Source of the DNA: an uncultured Beijerinckiaceae bacterium
Lineage (GTDB): Bacteria; Pseudomonadota; Alphaproteobacteria; Rhizobiales; Beijerinckiaceae
NCBI GenBank assembly: GCA_937863205.1
Contig: CALMGA010000482.1
Location: forward strand, 1 to 64,000
Length of the DNA stretch: 64,000 bases
Direction: 5' to 3'
Each line of letters opens with the position of its first letter. Position 1 is the stretch's first letter. The notes under the pieces were generated by a model. That model saw only the letters and a list, made by a program, of their open reading frames with translations. It made no database searches and was not told where the DNA came from. Of this stretch, positions 27,044 to 35,482 are shown one piece after another. Position numbers and translations under genes: made by a program.

Positions 27044-27898
27044 TCAGGCGCGCTTCGCCGGCGCGAGCCCGAGGCCGAGCCGTTTCAGCGCCAGCGCGAA
27101 GGCATCGGCCAGCGTCGCCTTGGAGGTGACGCTGAGGTCGACGCCGAGGTGGACCATGGTCTGCGCGATCTGCGGCCTGATCCCGGAAATCAGGCACTCC
27201 GCGCCCATCAGCTTGGCGGCCGAGACCGTCTTCAGCAGGTGCTGCGCGGTCAGCGTGTCGACGGTCGGCACGCCCGTGATGTCGATGATGGCGATGGCCG
27301 CCTCCTCGTCCACGATGGCCTGCAGCAGGTTCTCCATCACGACGCTGGTGCGGGCGCTGTCCAGCGTGCCGATCAACGGCAGCGCGACGATGCCTTTCCA
27401 CAACCGCACCACCGGCGAGGACAGCTCAGAGATCTCCTGGCTTTGCCGACCGATCACATCCTCGCGGCTTTTGAGGAACACCTCCATCGTGTGCAGGCCG
27501 AGGCGGTCGATCAGCACCGTCGAGGCCCAGACCGCCTCGCTGGCGGACTTCGGCTGGTCGACGTAAGCGGCGCTGAGCGCCTTGAAGATCGGCTCCTTCA
27601 GGGAGAAGATGAACATGGCAGTGTCGGTCGGCGTGAAGCCCTGCACGGCCCGCTCGCGCGCGATGTCGGTGAGTGTGTCTTCGAGCGAGCGGAACGCGGC
27701 CTGTCCGGCCTCGCCCTCGACGAGGCTGTCGTGCAACCCGGTCAGCACCGTTTCCGCCTGGTGCTGCAGTTCGCCTCCGCGGACGCGTCCGGTCACCGCC
27801 TCGGCGCTCGCCCGCAGGCGCGTGAGCCAGTCCTCGACGATGCTGGATCTGTGACCTGCGATGACATCCCGCAGGATCGTGCTGCTTCCGCTCAACAA
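27044..27898 (-). CDS. rsbR: RsbR: stressosome sensor/scaffold protein
   Basis: 284 residues. The N-terminal about 150 form an all-helical RsbR_N-type sensor domain (IVEDWLTRLRASAEAVTG..., FSLKEPIFKAL). A linker helix follows, then a C-terminal STAS domain at about 160-275 (IIDITGVPTVDTLTAQHLLKTV; SGIRPQIAQTMVHLGVDL). A phosphorylatable Thr is present in DITGVPTVDT, as in RsbR paralogues. No haem or flavin site is visible, so the input is unknown. It is the first gene of the operon rsbR-rsbS-rsbT-rsbX-hybrid kinase; the promoter should lie in 27899-28100. No EcfG or PhyR gene is in the window. Confidence 0.9.
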   Translation of the reverse strand: MLSGSSTILRDVIAGHRSSIVEDWLTRLRASAEAVTGRVRGGELQHQAETVLTGLHDSLVEGEAGQAAFRSLEDTLTDIARERAVQGFTPTDTAMFIFSLKEPIFKALSAAYVDQPKSASEAVWASTVLIDRLGLHTMEVFLKSREDVIGRQSQEISELSSPVVRLWKGIVALPLIGTLDSARTSVVMENLLQAIVDEEAAIAIIDITGVPTVDTLTAQHLLKTVSAAKLMGAECLISGIRPQIAQTMVHLGVDLSVTSKATLADAFALALKRLGLGLAPAKRA

Positions 27899-28127
27899 AA
27901 GCTGGTTCTCCGTAGATTGGTCGACGCCAGCGACCCGGACACCTCCCTAGCTTGAAGCCTCAACGGAGGCCAGGAATGGTTCCGGAAACCCAAGAGCCGC
28001 CGACGATGGGCCAGGACCGATGCATCCACCCCAGCCGGTACGAACCATCGCCGTCGGCAGGCGTACATCACAGCCTGCCTGTTGCGGGATGTCTTGCGGT
28101 GCAGGGCTTCGCCCAGGCCGGCGCGCA

Positions 28128-28245
28128 ACCCTCATCGTCTCGATCACCCGCGAGCAGGATGCCCTGTACGCGCCTGCATGGCGTCCCGCCGCTATGCCAT
28201 TGCGAGCGAAGTCGTGCGCGCGGCCCTGCGCCTGCTCGAACCGCC
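28128..28245 (+). pseudogene. Fragment of a ParD/RelB-type antitoxin gene
   Basis: In one frame IVSITREQDALYA resembles the ParD start, and after a frameshift RRYAIASEVVRAALRLLE matches the very characteristic end of ParD antitoxins. The join is out of frame near 28170, and no ParE toxin follows. It is a relic of a toxin-antitoxin pair. The rest of the 27899-28408 gap contains nothing I can name. Confidence 0.6.
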
Positions 28246-28408
28246 ATTGACCCGGCACGTTGGAGCTGACGTTTCGGAGCATCGTGAAGGGTTCGTGTCG
28301 GACCGGATGCTCAGATCTCGGCCGGCCGTGAATGTGCTCTGGATGAAGTCCATACTCTCGCAACGGATGTGATGCGCCCTTTCCAGGTCGCCCACCCGAC
28401 GGAGACGA

Positions 28409-29800
28409 ATGGCAGTGACAGTTCGCGGCTTCATCGGGTTCATGCCGCTCCGCATCCGCGCGGCGGCCTACGCCCTGCGCGGCGGCTTCCTGATCCGCCC
28501 CCTGCTGCTGGCTGTGGTGCTCGGCGCGACGGGAGCGATCGTGTCGTCGCTCGAGGAAGCGGTGCCGCTCGTCAGCGCCTGGGTGCCGCGAACGCTGTTC
28601 CCGTCGCACGAGGATCCCGGCGTGGTGCAGTCGATCCTCGGCGTGATCGCGACGTCGACGATGACGGTCGTATCGATCGTCTTCGCCATCCTGCTGATGA
28701 CGTTGACGCTGGCCTCGATGCAGTTCTCGCCGCGCATCCTCATCAGCTTCGCGCGCGACCGCACCACGCAATGGACGCTCGGCATCTTTCTCGGCACCTT
28801 CACCTACTGCGTCGCGGCGATGCCGGCGGCGCGCACGCTGCCGCATCCCGCCGCCCCCGTGGCGACGGCGGTCGGAGCGATGATGCTTGCCCTCGTCTGC
28901 TGCGGCTGGCTGCTGTTCTTCATCCAGCACATCTCGCAGGCGATCAGCGTCAACCACATCGTCGACCGCATCGCCCGCGACACGGAGGAGGCGATCGACG
29001 AACTGATGCCGGAGCCCCGCCGCTTCCGTCCGATGGCGCCCGCGATGCCACCCGCGCGCTTGGAGGGCGTCGAGTTCCCGATGCTCAGCGAGGTGTCGGG
29101 CTACATCCGCGTCATCGACATCAATCGCCTCGTCGCGTTCGCCAAGCAGCATCACCTGCAGCTGCGGGTGACGCGCAAGGTCGGGCAGTTCGTGCCGGCG
29201 GGCGTGCCGCTGCTGATGGTGTCGCGGCGCAGCCGCCTCGACCGCGAGCACGCGGTGGAACTGACGGGGGCCTTCGACATCGGCCCGATGCGCACGCTGC
29301 AGCAGGACGTCGAGTTCGGCGTGATCCAAATCGTCGACATCGCGCTCAAGGCGATCTCGCCGGCTGTGAACGACCCGAGCACCGCCATCAGCTGCATCGA
29401 TCAACTCACCCGCATCCTGATCCGCTGGCTGGAGCGCGACCCTCCCGAGTCCATCCTCTACGACCCGCCCCAGAACCTGCGTGTCGTCATACCCTGGCTC
29501 GGTCTCGATGATCTCCTGAACACGGCCATCGAGCAGATCCGCGCCTACGCCACCGGCGACGCGGCGGTAAGCCGGCGCCTGCTGCGGCTGCTGCGCGACG
29601 TCGCCTCGACGGTGGACGACGAAGCGGTGCGGGCGCGCATCGCCAAGCGGGGCCGGCGCGTCGTCGAGGGATGCCGTGACAGGTTGCCGGCCGACGATGT
29701 CGCCTTGCTTGAAGGCCAGCTGTACGGGCTCGGAGGGATGGACGACGCGGCGGAAAATCCGAACCTCGCCGAGCCGAGCGCGGTCGATCTCACCGCGTGA
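28409..29800 (+). CDS. DUF2254 family membrane protein
   Basis: 463 residues. Four membrane segments lie in the first 180 residues (around LIRPLLLAVVLGATGAIV, IVFAILLMTLTL, WTLGIFLGTFTYCVAAM and MMLALVCCGWLLFFI), then a long soluble region that contains SGYIRVIDINRLV, AGVPLLMVSR, and the family signature DIALKAISPAVNDPSTAISCIDQL at about residues 310-333. The family is widespread in proteobacteria and its function is not known. ATG 28409 is used; no good alternative. It stands alone between the parD relic and a short gene-free interval. Confidence 0.85.
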   Translation: MAVTVRGFIGFMPLRIRAAAYALRGGFLIRPLLLAVVLGATGAIVSSLEEAVPLVSAWVPRTLFPSHEDPGVVQSILGVIATSTMTVVSIVFAILLMTLTLASMQFSPRILISFARDRTTQWTLGIFLGTFTYCVAAMPAARTLPHPAAPVATAVGAMMLALVCCGWLLFFIQHISQAISVNHIVDRIARDTEEAIDELMPEPRRFRPMAPAMPPARLEGVEFPMLSEVSGYIRVIDINRLVAFAKQHHLQLRVTRKVGQFVPAGVPLLMVSRRSRLDREHAVELTGAFDIGPMRTLQQDVEFGVIQIVDIALKAISPAVNDPSTAISCIDQLTRILIRWLERDPPESILYDPPQNLRVVIPWLGLDDLLNTAIEQIRAYATGDAAVSRRLLRLLRDVASTVDDEAVRARIAKRGRRVVEGCRDRLPADDVALLEGQLYGLGGMDDAAENPNLAEPSAVDLTA

Positions 29801-30236
29801 AGAACGCCGTCCGCGACCTTGCGGCAACCGGCGCAGACCTGGTGCAGGCTGCTTGTGAACCGGAAGCCGCCATCGAGAACGCTCGACGGCGACGCGCTGC
29901 ATCAGGTAGCGCATGTGGCTGCACCCCACCGGCATCAGCCGCAAGGTTGCAATCGTTGCCGAGCACCTTCGCGCGTTCATCGCGCCGCTGCTTGACGGGC
30001 ACATCGAGGCGATGATGCCGCTCGAAAGCCGCAAGGAGACGGTGCGCTGGAAGCTGACGATCGGCATCTACATCCGCCTGCCGACGCCCTTCGCGAGAAC
30101 GCTGACAACGTCCTTGGTGGCCGGTTCGGGGCTGCGCTTGCCAGCCTGATCCCAGCCGTCGGAAACCACCTCGTGGCGCTGGTTCGCTCAATCCCGGCAC
30201 GGCTGCAATGCGCGACCTCGCATCGGATCCGATGCG
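29801..30236. other. Gene-free interval
   Basis: Short frames on the plus strand (around 29913-30149) have no recognisable domain and no good ribosome site. I see no RNA gene or repeat here. Confidence 0.4.
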
Positions 30237-30506
30237 TCAGTCGTCCATTTGTGTTCTGGCGTGCGCGCCCGGATCCTCGACGCAGTCGATCACCATGAGG
30301 ATCGTCGCGGTCAGCACGCGCTTCCCGTCACCATCACGCACGTCGGTCCGAAATTGCGCCTTGTCGCGGCCGACGACGGCGTCATGGAGCAATAGCGGCA
30401 GGGTGCGGCGAATCTCGATCCGAATGGCTTCCAAATCGGCAAGCTCATGGCCTTCCTCGTCGATCGTCACTTCACCGTTGTAGAGGTCAAAATAGAATCT
30501 CGGCAT
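30237..30506 (-). CDS. DUF6894 small protein
   Basis: 89 residues. It starts MPRFYFDLYNGE and contains the acidic DEEGHELADLEAIRIEI segment and the later DVRDGDGKRVLTATI, the pattern of the DUF6894 family found widely in Methylobacterium, Bradyrhizobium and relatives. Function unknown. ATG 30506 has GAGGG about 7 bases upstream and matches the family start better than TTG 30512. Confidence 0.8.
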   Translation of the reverse strand: MPRFYFDLYNGEVTIDEEGHELADLEAIRIEIRRTLPLLLHDAVVGRDKAQFRTDVRDGDGKRVLTATILMVIDCVEDPGAHARTQMDD

Positions 30507-30661
30507 ACGCAACCCTCTCGTATCGCTTGTATAGCGCGGGGAAGCCGGCTAGGCACTCTTTGCGTGCGGCTTCGGCTCACCGGTCCGTCAAGACCCGAGA
30601 CGGGGTGGACGGCCGGGATGGGCATTCCGCCGCGGAACGCGTGCGGTCGGAGGACGCTTTC

Positions 30662-31501
30662 TTGCACGCGCACCCCGCGAAGCCGCCGGAAACGAACTGG
30701 CGTAGCCTGGACCGAGCCGCCCGCAGCGCGGCCTACGATAACCGGGCGGCGGTTCCCGACAGCGCGCGCCGTCTCGCCGGCTGGTCGGCGCTCAGTGCGG
30801 CCTTGCGGGCCGATCGCCCGGCCGGCCTCGACCAGCCCTATGGAGCGGCGCCGCGCCAGCGCTTCGACCTGTTCGCTTCGGGCGTCGCCGTGGCGCCGCT
30901 GCTGGCCTTCATCCACGGCGGCTATTGGCAGCGCAACAGCCGGCACGACTTCTCTTGCATGGCGCTGGGGCCGCTGGCGCACGGGATCGACGTCGCCGTG
31001 ATCGGCTACACGCTGGCGCCCGAGGCGAAGCTGGCGGCGATCGTGGGCGAGGTCCGCGCAGCGCTCGACAATCTGCGCAATGGCCGGCGAGGCAGGCTGG
31101 TCGTCGCCGGCTGGTCGGCTGGCGGGCACCTTGCCGCCCTCGCCTCGGCCTGGCCGGGCGTCGATGGCGTGCTGGTGGTCAGCGGCCTTTTCGATCTCGA
31201 ACCGCTGCGGGGCACGACCATCGATGATCCCCTGTTGCTGACGCAGGACGATGTCGCCGATCTGTCGCCGATCCGGCAGGCTGGCCCCCGCGCGCGGCAA
31301 GTCGTCGCTTACGGCGCGGATGAACTGCCCGAACTCCGGCGGCAGTCGCGCGACTACGTCGAAGCCTGCCATGCGGCCGGAGATGACGCACGGCTCCTGC
31401 CGCTGGCCGGCGCCGACCATTTCTCGGTGCTCGACGCCCTCGTCTCGCCGACCGGCGATCTCACCGGCAGCGTCGTCGCCCTCGCCTCGAGTGACGGCTG
31501 A
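30662..31501 (+). CDS. Arylformamidase-like alpha/beta hydrolase
   Basis: About 280 residues. The nucleophile elbow is GWSAGGHLAA (GxSxG), the oxyanion-hole HGGYW motif precedes it, and a probable catalytic His lies in GADHFSVLDAL. The AAYDN near the N-terminus and the HGGYW/GWSAGG pair are typical of kynurenine formamidase-like hydrolases. The real substrate is unknown because no other kynurenine-pathway gene is nearby. The start chosen is TTG 30662, with a GGAGGA ribosome site 7 bases before it; the frame is open back to 30527, but that part looks non-coding. It converges with the ExoR-like gene. Confidence 0.75.
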   Translation: MHAHPAKPPETNWRSLDRAARSAAYDNRAAVPDSARRLAGWSALSAALRADRPAGLDQPYGAAPRQRFDLFASGVAVAPLLAFIHGGYWQRNSRHDFSCMALGPLAHGIDVAVIGYTLAPEAKLAAIVGEVRAALDNLRNGRRGRLVVAGWSAGGHLAALASAWPGVDGVLVVSGLFDLEPLRGTTIDDPLLLTQDDVADLSPIRQAGPRARQVVAYGADELPELRRQSRDYVEACHAAGDDARLLPLAGADHFSVLDALVSPTGDLTGSVVALASSDG

Positions 31502-31546
31502 GGCTCGGACAGCTTTCGATGCTCGATCAAGCCGGAGGCGGCGCCC

Positions 31547-32398
31547 TCAGTTTCGGTGCTTGCCGTGATCTTCGAGGTAAAGGGACGCGACCTGACGGTC
31601 GGCGTCGCTGGCCGAACCCATCGCCCGGGCGTAAAGGTCGAGGATCCAGGTCTCCTTGGCTTTGTCACTGACACCGTCGCGTGCCAACGACAACCACATC
31701 AGTCCCTTGGCCCGCTGCGGCGGCGTGCTGTCGTAGCCGTTGAACAGGAGCTGGCCGAGCAGCGCCTCGGAAGGTACGTGGCCCTTGTCGGCGGCGAGGA
31801 AGAGCCAGCGCGCGGCCTGCCGCTCGTCCTTGGCGGTTCCGGTGCCGTCGAGGAACATGCGCGCGAGATTGTACTGAGCGTCGGCATCACCGAAGTTCAC
31901 CGCGGCGAAGCGGAAGATGTCGAGCGCCCGCTCCGGGTTGGGAGCGATGCGGGAATGGGCGATGCCGTTGAGATTGTAGCCGCCCAACGCGACGAAGGCG
32001 CTGGCGATGAAGGGCGCTTCCCGCGGGTTGGCCTCGTCGTCGTCGTAGCCGTCGACGATCTGCGAAAAATATTCGAAGGCCTTGATCTCGTCACGCGGCA
32101 CGCCGTCGCCGTCGGCGTACATCTTGCCGAGTTTCCACTGCGCCAGCGGTTCGCCACCCTCGGCCGCATACTGGAGCGCGGCGATGGCCTTGCGCGGCTG
32201 GCCGCTGCGCACGCCCTCCAAACCGGCGCGCAACGCCGCCTTGGGATTCCTGAACATCGGCAGCGGGGCGGGGTGCTCGTCGCTGGCCGTCGCCGTGGAG
32301 CCGTCGAAGGCGCGGGCCGGCGCGCCGGTGCCGAGGATCCCGAACAGCGCCGCCGCCGCCGCCAAGCGCGCTTGGCGGCTACGTTTCGGCATAGACAT
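31547..32398 (-). CDS. exoR: ExoR-like secreted Sel1-repeat protein
   Basis: 283 residues: signal peptide ([25 protein letters not shown], then ARAFDG) followed by Sel1/TPR-like repeats ([60 protein letters not shown]). Length and layout match ExoR, the periplasmic protein that in Sinorhizobium holds back the ExoS/ChvI two-component system and so represses exopolysaccharide synthesis. The match is by layout, not by full alignment, so another periplasmic Sel1 protein is possible. It overlaps the end of ilvD by 20 bases, which implies translational coupling. Confidence 0.65.
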   Translation of the reverse strand: MSMPKRSRQARLAAAAALFGILGTGAPARAFDGSTATASDEHPAPLPMFRNPKAALRAGLEGVRSGQPRKAIAALQYAAEGGEPLAQWKLGKMYADGDGVPRDEIKAFEYFSQIVDGYDDDEANPREAPFIASAFVALGGYNLNGIAHSRIAPNPERALDIFRFAAVNFGDADAQYNLARMFLDGTGTAKDERQAARWLFLAADKGHVPSEALLGQLLFNGYDSTPPQRAKGLMWLSLARDGVSDKAKETWILDLYARAMGSASDADRQVASLYLEDHGKHRN

Positions 32399-34109
32399 GC
32401 GTCTCGCCCTTCTGGCCGGGGTGGGTGACGGCTCCGTTCACGGCCGGGCCGACGGTCTGGGCATAGCGCCAGATCGCGCCCGAGCCGAAATCGTGCGGGC
32501 GCGGAACCCACGACTTGCGCCGCTGGGCCAGCTCGTCTTCGCCGACGAGCAACTCGATGGTGCCGGCGTTGGCGTCGAGCGATATGATGTCGCCGTCCCT
32601 GACGAGCGCGATCGGGCCACCGACCGCCGCCTCGGGGCCAACGTGGCCGACGCAGAAGCCGCGCGTCGCCCCGGAAAAGCGTCCGTCGGTGACCAGCGCC
32701 ACCTTGGCGCCCATGCCCTGCCCGTAGAGGGCGGCGGTGGTGGCGAGCATTTCGCGCATGCCGGGGCCGCCCTTGGGCCCTTCGTAGCGGATCACGAAGA
32801 CGCAACCTTCGGCGTAGCGACGCTGGCTGACCGCCGCGAAGCAGTCCTCCTCGCAGTCGAAGCAAAGAGCCGGGCCGGTGAAGGTGAGCGCTTCGGCCGG
32901 CATGCCGGCGACCTTGACGATGGCTCCCTCGGGCGCGAGCGAGCCCCGCAGACCCACCACGCCGCCGGTCACGGTGATCGGTTTGTCGGCCGGGCGCACC
33001 ACGTCCTGGTGCGGGTTCCACTTCACCTTCGCCATGTTCTCGGCCAGCGTGCGGCCGGTCACGGTGAGGCAGTCGCCGTGAAGGTAGCCGTTGTCGAGCA
33101 GCGTTTTCATCAGCACGGGGATGCCGCCGGCCTCGAACATGTCCTTGGCGACGTAGCGCCCGCCCGGCTTGAGGTCGGCGATGTAGGGCGTGCGCTTGAA
33201 GATTTCGGCGACGTCGTGGAGATCGAACTTGATTCCGACCTCGTTGGCGATCGCCGGCAGGTGCAGCGCGGCATTGGTCGAGCCGCCCGAGGCCGCGACA
33301 ACCGTGGCGGCGTTTTCCAGCGCTCGCAAGGTGACGATGTCGCGCGGGCGGATCCCGCGCGCGATCAGCTCCATCACCTGCTCGCCGGCCGCCATGCAGA
33401 ACTGGTCGCGGATCTCGTAGGGAGCCGGCGCGCCGGCGGAGTAGGGCAGCGCGAGGCCGATCGCTTCCGATACGGTGGCCATGGTGTTGGCGGTGAACTG
33501 CGCCCCGCAGGCACCGGCCGAGGGGCAGGCGACGTGCTCCAGCTCGTCGAGGTCGTCGTCCGACATGGTGCCGACCGAGTGCTTGCCGACCGCTTCGAAC
33601 AGGTCCTGCACGGTGACGTCCTGACCGCGGAAGTTGCCGGGCAGGATCGAGCCGCCGTAGATGAAGATCGAGGGCACGTTGAGGCGAACCATCGCCATCA
33701 TCATGCCGGGCAGGGACTTGTCGCAGCCGGCGAGGCCGACGAGCGCGTCGTAGCAGTGCCCGCGCATGGTCAGCTCGACCGAATCGGCGATGAGGTCGCG
33801 CGAAACCAGCGACGATTTCATTCCCTGGTGGCCCATCGCGATGCCGTCGGTGACGGTGATGGTGCAGAACTCGCGCGGCGTGCCGTTGGCGGCGGCGACG
33901 CCCTTCTTCACCGCCTGGGCCTGACGCATCAGGGAGATGTTGCACGGCGCGGCCTCGTTCCAGCACGAGGCTACGCCGACGAGGGGTTGATGGATCTGCC
34001 GCTTGGTCAAACCCATCGCGTAGAGGTAGGATCGGTGCGGCGCCCGCGAGGCGCCCTCCGTGACGTGGCGGCTGGGAAGCTTGGCTTTGTCGAAGACCCG
34101 CGCGTCCAT
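32379..34109 (-). CDS. ilvD: Dihydroxy-acid dehydratase
   Basis: 577 residues. IlvD dehydrates 2,3-dihydroxy-acids in valine, leucine and isoleucine synthesis using an iron-sulfur cluster. Cluster ligands are visible in [22 protein letters not shown] and [16 protein letters not shown]; the C-terminal signature [20 protein letters not shown] is complete. The frame stays open upstream for about 100 codons of unrelated sequence. ATG 34109 ([19 protein letters not shown]) fits the family; ATG 34127 is the alternative, and neither has a strong ribosome site. Co-transcribed with the ExoR-like gene. Confidence 0.95.
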   Translation of the reverse strand: MDARVFDKAKLPSRHVTEGASRAPHRSYLYAMGLTKRQIHQPLVGVASCWNEAAPCNISLMRQAQAVKKGVAAANGTPREFCTITVTDGIAMGHQGMKSSLVSRDLIADSVELTMRGHCYDALVGLAGCDKSLPGMMMAMVRLNVPSIFIYGGSILPGNFRGQDVTVQDLFEAVGKHSVGTMSDDDLDELEHVACPSAGACGAQFTANTMATVSEAIGLALPYSAGAPAPYEIRDQFCMAAGEQVMELIARGIRPRDIVTLRALENAATVVAASGGSTNAALHLPAIANEVGIKFDLHDVAEIFKRTPYIADLKPGGRYVAKDMFEAGGIPVLMKTLLDNGYLHGDCLTVTGRTLAENMAKVKWNPHQDVVRPADKPITVTGGVVGLRGSLAPEGAIVKVAGMPAEALTFTGPALCFDCEEDCFAAVSQRRYAEGCVFVIRYEGPKGGPGMREMLATTAALYGQGMGAKVALVTDGRFSGATRGFCVGHVGPEAAVGGPIALVRDGDIISLDANAGTIELLVGEDELAQRRKSWVPRPHDFGSGAIWRYAQTVGPAVNGAVTHPGQKGETHVYAET

Positions 34110-34518
34110 GCTGTCGGTCGATCCCATCAGGATTTGGTGGATGGAAGGGCCCTGGCCTTCCCCGTCGCGTCTTGAATCGAAGCGGGCTCTTCGACGTCGT
34201 CTTGCGGTTGCTTGATGGGTGGACGCATCCATCGCAAGCAAGGCGAGATTAGCGGGCCGATCATGGCTGAAAAGCGACCTCCGGCCGGGTGGCCCGGCAG
34301 GCTGCGGCGAAGGCTCGACGCTGTGACCCGGTCGCCACAAGACCGCGTCGCGCTCGGCCGACAACCGATCCCGCCACGAAATGGTTATCGCGCGGCACGA
34401 CGTGAAGGGGTGTGACATCCCCGTCGCTCGAAACGCTCGGCAAATGGCGGAGAAGGTTGCCGGGAAAACCTTGCGAACGGGGCCGGCCGGTGCGACGCCC
34501 GTGCCGACGGCGGCACGA
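34110..34518. other. Interval between ilvD and the hydrolase gene
   Basis: No supported gene. It should carry the ilvD promoter (minus strand). I looked for a leader peptide with runs of Val, Leu or Ile codons followed by a terminator and did not find one. Confidence 0.4.
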
Positions 34519-35472
34519 TCAGCGTTCTCGCGCCGGAGCGGCGTCGTCCCGGTGAGGGCGGCGGGGGTCGAAGGGTTGCGAGCCGGCGAAGGCGCCCTTG
34601 CCCAGCCAGCCGAGCGTCGCCTGCCAGAAGGTGTCGCGATAACTGCTGTGGAACAGGGCGAAGTGGCCGATCGCCGGCACGCCCAGCATCGCCGGCCGCA
34701 GCATCGCGACCCTGCGTTCGGCGCCGCTGAAGTAGGCGAGCGCGCGACCCACAGCCCGGAGCGTGGCGTAATCGTCGTCGCTGGCGGTGACGGCGAGGAT
34801 CGGCGCCCTCACCTTCGCGAAGGCGCGCAGCACGTCGGCCCGCTCGGCCAAAGGATGGCTCGCCTCCAGGCGCGCGCGGCGGGTGCTCCAGTCCAGCGCC
34901 ACGCCGCGCGGCAGGTCTTCCAGCCAGCCGAGGCGGCGACCGGGAAAGTAGCCGCAGACGAGCGCCAGGACCGGCATCGCCGCGTGCCAGCGCAGCAGCA
35001 GGCGCCGCCGCCGCGCGGTCGCGTAATCGCGCCAGTAGGCATACTGCGCCCCCACCGTGAGCACGCGGTCGATCGCGCACGCGCTGGCGGCATAGCCGAT
35101 CAGCACCCCGCCGATGCTGTGGCCGACGACGTGGAGCGGGCGCGGCTGCAGGGCGGCGTGACGGAGCGCGGTCTCCAAGTCGAGCCGACCCCAGTCGGCC
35201 CAGCGCACCCGCATGCCGCGCAGGCTGGGCGGGCGCGACAAGCCGATGCCGCGATAGTCGAAGGTGACGACGTTGTAACCGTTCTCGGCGAGGAAACGGG
35301 CGTAACGCCCGTAATACCGGGCAAGAACGCCGGTCGCGGGGGCGATCAGCACGGTGCCGTTCACCCGGCTGGCCGGCGACCCGGCGGGCGGGCGCCAGAC
35401 ATGGCCGGCCAGCGCGAAGCCGTCGTCGCATACGAGGCGGAGCGGCTCGCATTCGACCGGCTCCGGAAGCAT
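34519..35472 (-). CDS. Alpha/beta hydrolase (serine aminopeptidase S33 type)
   Basis: 317 residues from ATG 35472, 10 bases after the valS stop. The fold markers are [17 protein letters not shown] (after strand 4), the nucleophile elbow [10 protein letters not shown] (GxSxG), and a late IGHFALF with the probable catalytic His. This hydrolase is frequently seen directly after valS in Hyphomicrobiales. The substrate is unknown. The open frame continues upstream inside valS but without family similarity. Confidence 0.75.
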   Translation of the reverse strand: MLPEPVECEPLRLVCDDGFALAGHVWRPPAGSPASRVNGTVLIAPATGVLARYYGRYARFLAENGYNVVTFDYRGIGLSRPPSLRGMRVRWADWGRLDLETALRHAALQPRPLHVVGHSIGGVLIGYAASACAIDRVLTVGAQYAYWRDYATARRRRLLLRWHAAMPVLALVCGYFPGRRLGWLEDLPRGVALDWSTRRARLEASHPLAERADVLRAFAKVRAPILAVTASDDDYATLRAVGRALAYFSGAERRVAMLRPAMLGVPAIGHFALFHSSYRDTFWQATLGWLGKGAFAGSQPFDPRRPHRDDAAPARER

Positions 35473-35482
35473 GCCGGCCGGG

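Noticed and set aside
28160..28260. Intact antitoxin gene from the internal ATG (MASRRYAIASEVV...)
   Set aside because: Lacks the N-terminal DNA-binding half of ParD and has no ribosome site or toxin partner; called a fragment instead.
27947..30067. 706-codon minus-strand open frame opposite DUF2254
   Set aside because: Arg/His/Asp-rich shadow composition; the DUF2254 gene on the plus strand explains the open frame.
34110..34418. N-terminal extension of ilvD by about 100 residues
   Set aside because: The extension has no similarity to dihydroxy-acid dehydratases, whose start coincides with [16 protein letters not shown]; the extra frame is chance openness.
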